Shown in pieces: positions 53,008 to 64,000 of a stretch of 64,000 nt of DNA. Every line of letters starts with the position of its first letter. The stretch's first letter is position 1. The notes beneath the pieces were generated by a model, which made no database searches, was not told where the DNA came from, and saw nothing but the letters and a program-made list of their open reading frames with translations. Made by a program: the position numbers and the translations under genes. The DNA is from Epiperipatus broadwayi (taxonomy: Eukaryota > Onychophora > Udeonychophora > Euonychophora > Peripatidae). The stretch spans positions 1,163,001-1,227,000 of the forward strand of contig JAQFVV010000073.1 of the NCBI GenBank assembly GCA_028023455.1, written 5' to 3'.

Positions 53008-54395
53008 TTACTTAAGGTGTCTTCCTTGGTCTGAGGGTTCATATATTTTATTGCTGGTCGGTTCACCCCACCATGAGTTTGGTTGGTCTCGATGTGGCTG
53101 TTGCAAGGGTCTTGAGTGGTAACTAATTTGTTTTGTTCATATAGGGGAATAATCGGTAGTGGTAAGGAATTGTGCCATTTCCTCTATCTTCCTTACCCGA
53201 CATCCTACCATCATTTGCTGTATGTATGGTGGCATATTTTGCTGGATAGCCTGGATAATTTGGGTTTCTGTAAACGGGAATGCTGTCAATGACCGGAAAT
53301 GTGCATCCTGTCTAACAAAGAACTGTGTGGGTGTTTCTTGGTTGATAGATCCATAGGCTTCTTTCAGAACTGCATAGTATATGCTGTCTTGGTGTTCTTT
53401 CCTCCAAAAGGTTGTCAGTAGAGCAGTTGAATATCTATCAAAATCTGGTGGCTTGTCTTCATAACAATACCACCATGATTTGGCATACCCCTATAAATAA
53501 TGGATCATGGGGGCCACTTAATCCATTGCTGTCACTTGCTGGAATTTGAATAATTCCTGTAAGCTTTCTATATGTATGCTCGGATTTTCTCCAGCATCCC
53601 CTTTGAAGGCTTTCACTTGGATAAATTTTGTAGGCAGAGATAGGTAAGTATAGAACTTGTTCCTGGCACAATGGGGATTGATTTCCCAGCTATGATCTCT
53701 GGTTCAGTCCGATGTTCAGTTCTTTTTCCTCTATTGTCATCTTGATTTTGGTCTGTTCAGATGTATTTGCCTTCTCACTGGTTTTCACCATATTCTCCTT
53801 TATTTGTCAGATCTCCTCCTTTTTGTTATCAATAGCTACATGAAAAGTGGCTGCTTGTTTACTCATGCAGTCTCTTGTCAATATTAGTTCTCCTCTTATT
53901 TTATGAACAGTATCCATAGTTTCCTGTTTGTGGTCCTCTAGACATTCTTTGAACTTAGTGTGACTCTCCTCATGTTCCTTTCTGCACTCTATCCGTATAT
54001 CGTCTATTTTTTTTTTACGGTATCATTCATTTTATCCTACATGGTCACCATCCAGCCTTTTGTCTGGTTACTCATGGATTCTAACTTGGATTCAAGATTG
54101 CCAAACCTATCTTCCATTTTTTGTCTGTTCACCCATATCTTCTAATTTAGATTTCAAAACTTTTCCACCTAGCTTCCATTTTTTTTGTTTGTTCATCCCA
54201 TTTCTCTTCCATTCTTTTGAAAATCCATAATACTGTTTCTATTTCCATGGTTTGATTGTGGACTTTCCCAGGTTTATTATCACCATCATCTTGAAGTTCT
54301 TGTCAGTTATTAGCTTGTTTTTCTACCACCTCTCCCTCATTTTTATCATCTTTGGAAATTATTTTGCCTGATATCAATGCTTTTCCCAGGTACAT
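53008..54395 (-). pseudogene. gag-like gene of array unit B2, degenerate
   Basis: Starts at 54395 on minus with the same N-terminal sequence as B1. The shared TGA is at 53807-53809. The capsid segments around 53450-53650 (LQGYAKSWWY followed by CYEDKPPDF) and 53180-53350 are retained in shifting frames. Close identity with B1 reflects duplication of the A-B dimer rather than selection. Confidence 0.7.
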
Positions 54396-54698
54396 TATAT
54401 CTTCCTACTTGCTACCCTCCATTTGGCTATTTGATTGTAAAAAAATTTATTATTACTTTCTTGGATATAAAGATGAACCTACGATTCTTTCCTTTTTTCT
54501 TTATTTCTATATGGATTGTACACCTCTCCCCCCACTCTCAACACTCTTCCCCTTACTCTAATCTCCCATTCCTGTACTCGATTTATACCTATTTATATGA
54601 TGATCACTATCCTGCCTGACTTAATTTATTTCCAATATGAATTTCTAGCCCTAGCAATTTAAATACATAAAAAATATAATAACGATCATATTTACTAC

Positions 54699-54752
54699 CT
54701 CGCCTTCTCTTGTCCTTCTGCTTCACTTTTTGTTTTCGTTGTTCTTCAGCAC
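54699..54752 (-). other. Candidate 54-nt exon (unit B2)
   Basis: Same block as at 30337-30390 with a single substitution. Confidence 0.25.
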
Positions 54753-55126
54753 CTGAAACATCTTAACAAAATTTTTTATTAGCAATGACATTTGTTGAAT
54801 TAAATTTTATTAGCAGTACATGTATATATTTAGAAAGATGGAAAAAAAAACTCTATATAACTTGTTACGTTGTGAATCATTGTTTATAATATTTGTTTTA
54901 TTTTAATAACTCTACCACCGATTGGCAAAATTTATATTGGTATTAGTATCAGGCACCAGCCATAGAAGCAAGGTTATATTATCTGACCAGATGATCTGCT
55001 ATTACTAGATTATACACTTTTATAAAAATATATTTATTTATAAAGGTTGTACAGCCACAGATTTATATGATAACATTAGGGAAAAAAAATAGACATTATT
55101 AACTTACTAAAATATATATATATATT

Positions 55127-57040
55127 GTAATGGAAACTATATGGTAGCTTACAATTGGATAAGCTAAATATATTGGAACGTCTATTAGGTATTCCATTAA
55201 AATTAAAGAATGAAGAAAAACAAAATTATTCCAGTTATATTTAAATAAATTGTTTAAATGCCCTTCCAGCTAGCTATACATAAAACAAATCTAAAATCAT
55301 GTAAAGCAATGAGACCTATCTTTATAATTTATTTTTATGGTTGATGTGACTAACTAATCATATATATATATCAGAAACAATAGGACTTTTACTAAATTCA
55401 AATATACACATCTAATTATATAAATTTATGTACCTCTAAATATGTGAATGAATAATAATATGTGTAAGTGACCTACAAACCAAATAATAAATGAAATATG
55501 AAATTATCTTTTATTAAATTGTAAATTCAATTAATTTAATAATAACTTTGGCATTAAAAGAAAATAAAAATAATATAGTATCGCTCTTTTAAATAATTAC
55601 AAAGGCATTATTTATAAAAACAAATAGTACATCCTTTATTTTATGTTATAGTTCAACTTTAAATAATATTGATGTTTTAAATATAAATACAAAGAATAAC
55701 TATATGTATATACTTGTAATAAGTATATATAGATTAAATATATAAAGACATATTTTTGCCTAACCATTATAATATAAATATAATAATTCATATATAACTT
55801 CAACCTATAAATTACATTTTAAGATTTTTAAATTATTTAAGATAATTGTCTGAACATCTGTTATACGTCTAATATTATTATAAAACAAGATGCTTAAATT
55901 GACCACTTATAAAACGTTGTATTTTATAATAAAATAAAAAAATAAAAGTAAATAAAAAAAAAATATATCAATCTCAAAAATATATTTATATATTATTCAT
56001 ACATATATAAAATTATTAAATACCTTTTAAAGTTCGTTTAGATAATTTTCCTGTCAAAAGTTAATTTATTCCATGAGTTCTTTTATCCGTTTACTTTTAT
56101 TATTAGAATGCATTCTATCGAAAGGCGAAGAAATTATTATATTAAAGAAAATTGTTAATCCTTAGATACATGCATATTTTATCCGTTTTAAAATTTCCTT
56201 CCTTTTTAAAAAAAAAATAAATAAACAAATTAAAATGTTAAATCCAGCATGTCACTTCCAATTACTTCCAGATTATGATTAAATTGACGATTATACATTT
56301 AAGATAGCTATATCTAGTTTCAACTCCAGACGCGACGAAATTTATACATTGAAATTTTTTAGTTGTTCCATTGAAAATTGCCTTGGAATAAATGAAAGCG
56401 ATGATGCAGCCTCCTGGCTGCGATTCTTGATTAACCTGCCATAATTTATGTATTTACCATAAGATATATATATATTATTTCAGTATTTTGAAGAATAGTA
56501 AATTTTATAAAAATAGAATGTAACAAAATTTTATCCTTCAGTTGTTTGTTCTATATCTATTCCAATAATAATAATAATAATAATAATAATGGCTTCCTTA
56601 TTGTTGTTGCTGTTGTTCCATGCGCCAGCAGATGCTATTTTAAAACTCATGTTATATATGTTCTCTTTTTAAAACAATTAACATTAAAATAAAAATAAAA
56701 TATCAAGTATATATATAAAAAATATTAAATTGAAAATTTGATATCTTTAAAAATATACATAAATAATTATTTATTGCATTTAATAATCATTATAAATAAA
56801 ATAATTTTTTTATAATCTATAATTTATATGTCCTTATTTATTTCAATAATTAAATGTTTATAACGATGTACTATCAATATATATAAATAAAATAATAACT
56901 TCAAATAATAACTATATTTAATAAACATAAAAGAAAAATTTAAATATTTCATATGTAAACATCAACTTAAAGAGATTTTTTTTTTAATAACAAATGACAA
57001 TTTAAAAAAATATAATATCGACTTATCGATATTTACAATA
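55127..57040. mobile_element. Private ~1.9-kb insertion in unit B2
   Basis: Other units run from ACTTACTAA through a TA run to the AGCACACTTGTTTTAAAATGC anchor; here 1.9 kb of unrelated AT-rich DNA splits the TA run. The left end reads TATTGTAATGG, and the right end reverse-complements to ATTGTAAATATCG, so TTGTAA is an imperfect short inverted end. It contains an (AAT)n tract at 56564-56591 but no ORF of note. Type of element unknown. Confidence 0.6.
56564..56591. repeat. (AAT)n microsatellite
   Basis: Nine AAT units within the B2 private insertion. Confidence 0.93.
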
Positions 57041-59641
57041 TATATATATATAATAGAGCACACTTGTTTTAAAATGCATTTTGTTACTCGATAAATATAT
57101 AGAGAAAGCGAGCGTATACATTTTGACCTTGGCAAATGGATCTTCACCTATCTATGGCTACTCTAAAAATTGATGTCGATTATTGTACTTCTTTTACATC
57201 CTCAAAAAAAATTACACATGCATATTTAAAACATTTTTTATGGAAACAAAATACTAACTATAAAACATTATTCATGGTTATTTGGAGCACATATTTCTTT
57301 ATATGTGATTATAACAGTGAAAGCATTTAATAGCTGCCACTATATTATTTTTTTATAGACTCTGGAAAAAAAAATTTACACATGTATATTTAAAACATGA
57401 TTTATGGAAAACACTGCATATATAAAATATTATTCATAGGAAATATATATATATATGCTCAACATTATTACTGGGAAAATAATTTTTTATACGTATATAC
57501 TAATGATAACTTGCACAGAGTGTATAATAACATTTAAAAAAAATCTAAGCTGGATGTACAAACCGAAGGAAAAATTTTTTTTTACACACATATTCAATAT
57601 TATTATTTATAGAAAAGAAAATATGTTATATCTATCAACATCTACTAATATCTCTCAGGTATGTGAGTTTTTATATTCGAAGCCCTATGTTGACATGCCA
57701 AACCTGGAGAAAAAAAAAACGTGTACCGGTCAGTTTTGTCCTTTCACATAACAAGATCTAGCATCTAGGCAAAGTACCTAAAGTCCAATCATGCACACGA
57801 TACATAAGTCAGGAACACTCATGAACTCTGCCCTATTTGCCTATTTTCCAGATCTACCAACTTATGAGCAACAATCCCGATGATATCGATCTAATTTTAT
57901 TCTTTCTACCAGCATCGCACATCAGAGATACAAAGAGACTCTAATTTAAGTTTAATGATGGAACAACTTTGCATGAAATATAATTTGAAAGCAATTAAAA
58001 ATTGTGACCTTGATTATTAATTATATATTAGTGGAGGTCTTCTGGTTAGTACTAGCATAAATTATTAAATAAGATATTAATTTAACTAAAACAACACAAT
58101 GATTCTGAGATGTATAATATATATATTCAAGATTTATTAATTTGACAAACATAAATAAATGTGTGTCGTTACTTATTAATCATTGGCCTCATAAATCTTA
58201 GATGACATTTGGGCATGGAGAAATAACATTACATTTTATTTATAAGTTATGAAATTATATATAATAAATAACTTTGTTTATAATTGCGGCTATGCCAACA
58301 ATATATACTTATGATGATGACTACAAGACTTAGCACTGTTGAGAAATATAATTTTGAAATACTACTCCACCCTCAGAAGGAACAAAACAACTGAATTAAT
58401 TTTCATTTTGGATGAAGCCTTAATTAAATTCATACAAAATACATTTTAATAATATTTAGTTTGTGGAATGATAATCATGTGTGGGATAGCTAGTGAATAT
58501 ATTTATAATAGTGTCATCTCAAGGATGCACATTTTAAACTAGTGGAAATAGATTTGTTTAGCAAAATCACAACATTACGGCTTATGGATATTCATGGGTT
58601 TATTAGAAATATAACAGAAAGGCAGTGCGTGCATGGTGGTGTATTTATGTGATCCAGTCATGGATCCTAGCATGAGCTTCAGAGAATTCATTTTGAGAAA
58701 TAAACCGATATAAGTCTGCGACATTAGCAGAATCCGTTCATGAATGAAGATCAGTCAGCTATGCATTTATTGCGGAGGTTTTTCCAGAGCGATCCCCATA
58801 TAAAGCATGTGGATACAACCAAATAAGTCCTCATGGGGGTTAAAGCCTGGTTCTTAAACATTGAAATAAATGATGGGATTCAACTCTGCGATACCTCCAG
58901 AGAAAAGAAGCACGAATATATATAAGATAAAAACGAGGATGCCCTTATGGACGCAATGCTTTGAATAATAAAATATAGCTTTAAAGACTAATTAATTAAT
59001 GCCCATGTATTATGGAATATCCCGTGTAATGGTATCACCTAATTGCTAAACAGACATGGATTACTTAAATTAATGAAACTATATAATTTTTAAGATATAA
59101 AAATCCCCTTTCCCCTTACTTTAATTTATCTAGAACTTCTCCACAACATTTATTAGTATAAATATTGGTTAATAAATGCCATTACTACAATAAATATGTC
59201 TATACAGAAATAAATGGGGTGGTATTAATAACTGGGATAATACATAAAGTTACATATATAGAAAACATTTATGTTTAGAATTAGCGCATTATAATTTAAA
59301 AAGGTATAAAATAAACATTTTTAGAAAAACAAATGTTGATCTGTTTTCCTACAACAATTTTATACCATAATGAATTTGTTTTCCCAACTTGCGAGCACCT
59401 GCATAAGAAGTAAAAGACTTATTTTTAATTTAAACTAAATTTAATCATCCCGTAAATGGTGGGAATAAAATAAATCGATTATATGCTAGCGAGTTGGAAA
59501 TGTTATTGGCGTATTTAAAACACAAAATATATAATAGAAGAATAAAAATTATTGACGCATGAAAAATAAAAACAACATATTAAAATAGAGGCTCAATGAT
59601 TGTGTAGGTTAAGTTATATAGAGTTAGGATAAATTAGAAAT

Positions 59642-62426
59642 CATCATCATTATCAACCATTATCAATCCACTGCAGGATGAAGGTCTCTCCAAGTTTAAT
59701 CCATCTTCTCCGATCTTTAGCTTCTCTTCTCCACATCACCCTTACACATTTTCTTATTTCATCCATCCATCTTACATGTGGTCTCGTTCTGGGTCTTTTA
59801 CAATCTCTTGGAATCCAGTTTAAAATTTCAATTGTCCATCTATTATCATCTCTTCTAGCAATATGTCCAGCCCAACTCCACTTCAATCTTTTAATTTTTT
59901 CAATGAGGTCAGTAACACCTGTTTGTTCTCTTACCCATACATTGCGTTTTCGATCTCATCTTGTTACTCCCAAGATACATCTCTCCATACTTCTTTGAGT
60001 GGTCTGAAGTCTCTGTATTGATCTTCTATTAAGTGTCCAAGTCTCAGATCCATAAGTAAGAACTGGTAAAACACATTTGTTAAAAACCTTTCTTTTCAAA
60101 CACTTAGGCATATTTCCTTTTAATATCAAGTTATTTCTACCAAAAGCACTCCAACCAAGTTTAATTCTATGATTAATTTCCTCTATTATGTTTCCATCTG
60201 TATTAATAATCTGACCAAGGTATTTGTAACTCTTAACTTCTTCTAATTCATCATAATCAATCTTTATTTTCATATTTGGAGCAAATCGATTAAACATTAC
60301 TTTAGTCTTTTTAACATTTATCTTTAGTCCTACTTTCCTACCTTCATCTGATAACTCCTGCAACATTTCCTGCAGCTCGGAAGCATTATTTGCAAAAACA
60401 ACTACATCATCTGCGAAATCTAAATGACTTAAATAATCTTCATTTACTTTCACTCCTTTAGTTTCCCATTTTAATCCACAAAATACTTCTTGCAGCACTG
60501 CTGTAAAAAGTTTTGGAGATATGGAGTCACCTTGTTCTACACCTTTCTCAATGTTGACTTTCCCAGTATCATTATGTAATCTAATTGTTGCTGTTGCATT
60601 TTTATAAATATTCTTTAAAATATGACAATATCCTGGATCTATACCTTGATGATCCAATGCTTTAATCACTGAAGAAATGTTTATAGAATCAAATGCATTT
60701 TCATAATCTACAAATCCAAAACATAATGACAACTCATATTCATTTGTCCTTTCTATAACTTCTCTCAATACTTGAATATGATCTACTGTACTAAACCACT
60801 TTTAAATCCAGCTTGTTCTCTTGGTTGGTGAAAATCCAAGGTTCTCTGTAGACGAGTTGTAATTATCTTGGTAAAAATTTTATATAAAACTGATAAAAGG
60901 CTGATAGGTCTGTAATTTCTAATATCTTCTTTATCACCTTTTTTAAATATTAATATTATTACTGCATTCTTCCAATCATCCGGTACATCTTTATCATTTA
61001 GACATTTGGTATATAACTTTGCTAATATTTTTTCTGTTTCTTCACCTGCTTCTTTTAATATATCAATTATAATTCCATCATTACCGGGAGCCTTTCCTTG
61101 TTTCATACATTTAATTGCATTTCTCACTTCTTCATTTAAAATTCGGGGCAATTCGGAAGATGTAATAGATATAGGAGGTACTTGTTCTTTATTACTATAT
61201 AATTCTTGATAAAAATCTTCTACCAATTTCATAATGTCATCCCTCTTTTTAGTAATAATTCCATCTTTTTTCCTTATTGCAGATATAAATTTCCTACCAA
61301 TACCAAAATGTTGTTTTACATTCTTAAGACTTTTATTTTCTTCTACAGCTTTTCTTGCTAGTTCACAGTTATACTTTCTTATATCATTTTCAACTCTTTT
61401 CTGCACCATTTTACAAAATTCGAGATATTCAATTCTTTTTAATGCATCATTCTTGCATATCTTCATATTCCTTCTTTTCTTCATAAGTTCTCTAGTCTCA
61501 GTAGAAATTTTATTAGTCAATTGCTGCTTTTTTCTACCAGCTATCTTTGTTGCAGTTTTTAAAAGTGTATTAGTTATTTTCATATTAATTTCATTCAAAT
61601 CTGAATCATGTTCAAAATCTACTAATACTTGAAACTGATTTGTAAGTTCTAATTTAAATTCATTAGAATGTTTCTGAAGATTAGGAATATCAACTGTAAA
61701 TATAGTTTTTCTTAATAATTTTTGTCTCTCTAGTTTTACATTAACATGTATCTTACCCCTTACTAATTGATGATCACTTCCTGTGTTAAATTTATTAAGA
61801 ACATTACAATCTTGAAATATGTATTTCCTGTTAGTCAAAATATAATCCAATTCTGCTGTACCTTCATTTGGATGCTTCCATGTCCATTTCCTTCTAACAT
61901 TTTTCTCAAAAAAAGAATTCATAATATAAAGTTTTTCCTTCTCTGCAAACTCCACAAGTCTATGTCCTCTCTCATTTCTATTACCATAACCAAAATTACC
62001 TACAACACTTTCATCTTTCATTTGTTTACCAATTCTAGCATTAAAATCTCCCATAACAATTTTAAAATGTTGTTTACTCTGATCAAAAGCCTTTTGTACA
62101 TCCATATAAAAATCTTCTACTACTTCATCACTGTGAAAACTTGTTGGGGCATAAACCTGAATTATCTGCATTTGATATCTGCTATTAGGTTGTATAACTA
62201 ATCTTGCCACTCTGTCTGATACACCATCAATCTCCACAATATTGTTCTTCCACTTTTTATTTATAATGAATCCTACTCCACTTGTATTTCCAATATTTGT
62301 GCCTTTATAATAGAGCATATGTCCACTTTTTAAATCAATTGTCTCTTCACCTTTTCTTCTAACTTCACAAAGTCCAATAATATCCCATTTAATATAAGAG
62401 AGTTTTTCTTCTAATTCTTGCAATCT
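59642..62426 (-). mobile_element. RTE-type non-LTR retrotransposon, 5'-truncated (RTE copy 3)
   Basis: 2,785 bp on minus with the same 3' tail, same 5' truncation base and same host junctions as copy 2. The two are therefore copies of one insertion, multiplied with the B unit rather than two transpositions. The right flank AATCATAATTAATTT is closer to the empty site than that of copy 2. Confidence 0.92.
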
Positions 62427-62465
62427 AATCATAATTAATTTATACGAGATTACATAGTAGAGCAT
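59653..62465 (-). pseudogene. RTE copy 3 endonuclease-RT ORF, one frameshift and one stop
   Basis: The least damaged of the two truncated copies. An open frame of 560 codons (60783-62465) joins endonuclease ([24 protein letters not shown]), linker and the RT start through NYRPISLL to QAGFKSG. Its Met and first 13 residues come from flanking array DNA, not from the element. One base lost near 60793 shifts the frame; the rest of the RT (59956-60768) has FVDYENAFDS and FADD. An AGA-to-TGA change at about 59953-59955 then stops translation before the final 77-codon piece (59653-59886 and upstream). The normally Arg-containing RQGDSISP is EQGDSISP here. Confidence 0.88.
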
Positions 62466-63256
62466 CAGGATAATTATTCTTAGAGAAGGCTGAGGTTAAA
62501 AGAGTCATATAGTGGCTAGAGTTCTTTTACCTTTCATAAATGGTGATGGTCCTTAATGCTTTTGTATGTTTATCGGAGTTAATATACTAGATCTAGGTTT
62601 TGGAAGCAGGCACACAGGTAGCATTTTATTTACTTAATTTGTAGTCATTGAAAAGTTCATAGACATGAAATCCAGAGCTTTTATTATGGAAACGAGCATG
62701 TTGGAACAGAGGAGAAGGTGAAATATCCCCTACTGACTGCAAATTGAATTCAAATTTGAACCAGCATGGATTATGTTTACCATCATTATTTTATGGTTGT
62801 CTCCTCCCTATTTTGGATTCAAATCCAGTAGTATTTATACCCTTTTTCTTGATGATGTAGTAGAGCAGTTAGCTTCTGGATCTGAGGCAATTTGAGCACT
62901 TTAGCAAAGTTGAAATCGGCTGACCGAGTATCTTTTGTTTAATAAGTTTTTTGGAAACAATGCAATCCTGTTACAAGTTTCTCGAATGATTGTTTTAAAA
63001 TAAGTCTTATGATTTTAAAACAAGTTGAAGTGGATAAAATTTCCACTAATGAATTTTTTACTTTACTATTACAAATTGTAACATTTTAATTCTAACTAAT
63101 GGGCTTTATTGTTTTTGAGAAACTTCTTAAAAGAGTTGCATCATTTTCTGACTGCTAATGTTAAATATATAAATAATAAATTACATATATGAATTTTAAT
63201 ACACTTGAATAATATGACTTTATTTATGTGATTTATGAGCAATCTCCCCACACTGA

Positions 63257-63544
<288 letters not shown>

Positions 63545-63563
63545 TAAATATATATATATATAT

Positions 63564-64000
63564 CCAGTCCACTCGCAGACACATTAAAATAAACTTAAAT
63601 ATTTATTTGTTAAATTTATTTGCATTAAGATATAAATATATCTACATCAGTTATTTAAGCAGAGGCAAAATATATTAGTAAATAGGTATACACACATAAG
63701 GATGGTGTTTAAACATGGTTTGGTGGTAGGAGGTTGTAAGTGGGCTGTGAGGCTTGATGTGAGCATTAGATCAACTGCTTCATTTTCCCGAACTTATAAT
63801 GAACAAAAACAAAAAAATGTTTTAAAAAAGAAAAGATCCTTTACTTAATGTCTCAGTGACTTAAGATCAACCATCGCAAGTTAATGACATGTTTAATGGG
63901 AAAAAAAATTATTTTTACCTGACTGAACACTAAACTATTTTTAACTTTTCCTTATAACTTCTCTATCACTATTTTGCAAGAACAATCTAAATATACTACT
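63564..64000 (+). repeat. Tandem-array unit A3, first 437 bp
   Basis: The start of a fifth unit, cut by the window end before its gag region. It shares the ATCCAGTCC start and the GTGACTTAAGATC variant with A2 rather than with B units, so the A-B alternation continues. Confidence 0.85.

Noticed and set aside
54352-54561. Plus-strand ORFs in the gag regions (such as 28884, 37385, 38578, 53159 and 54352)
   Set aside because: They are antisense to the gag-like gene; gag motifs on minus are far more convincing.
57455-57751. 98-codon plus-strand ORF starting MLNIITGKII, present in B1, B2 and partly A2
   Set aside because: No recognisable domain; A1 has a stop in the same place and A2 lacks part of it. 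Conservation is explained by recent unit duplication.

Overview
This is an AT-rich (roughly three-quarters A+T) stretch of eukaryotic nuclear DNA, most likely from an invertebrate animal. The evidence is non-LTR retrotransposons of the RTE type, Penelope-like elements (PLEs) with a GIY-YIG endonuclease, a Ty3/gypsy LTR element, very long (TATC)n and (TA)n microsatellites, and no operons or intact host genes. The phylum cannot be fixed from the sequence alone. Nearly every recognisable coding sequence belongs to a mobile element and is broken by frameshifts, stops or deletions.

Left part (1-23012): a PLE 3' end with the GIY-YIG domain and a degenerate hammerhead-like fold (1-822); a near full-length RTE element on + (958-4245); several kb with nothing recognisable apart from a tRNA-Val(TAC)-like sequence on - (7977-8049); the 3' end of a second kind of non-LTR element (9404-9995); a Ty3/gypsy element on - with two ~203-bp LTRs (10468-14552), decayed in protease, reverse transcriptase (RT) and integrase; a PLE RT fragment on - with an inverted duplication and a perfect 138-bp palindrome (15896-16613); long microsatellites; and an isolated partial copy (20721-23012) of the repeat that dominates the right half.

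Right part (28075-64000): a head-to-tail tandem array of a unit that is about 6.4-6.5 kb once later insertions are removed. Each unit has a (TATC)n tract near one end and a decayed, pol-less gag-like gene on -. The units alternate as two types, A-B-A-B-A, giving a higher-order dimer of about 17.7 kb. Both B units carry the same 5'-truncated RTE insertion at the same site, and both A units that reach that site lack it. The first A unit and the second B unit each have an additional private ~2-kb insertion at a (TA)n tract. The gag copies share an old in-frame stop, so the gene decayed before the array expanded.

A caution on the assembly: the insertion in the first A unit contains 21 nt identical to the start of the Illumina TruSeq adapter (32377-32397), so contiguity there is suspect. 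The strongest biological signals are the gag-carrying higher-order array and the PLE-associated palindrome and hammerhead-like motifs. No intact novel multi-gene system is visible.
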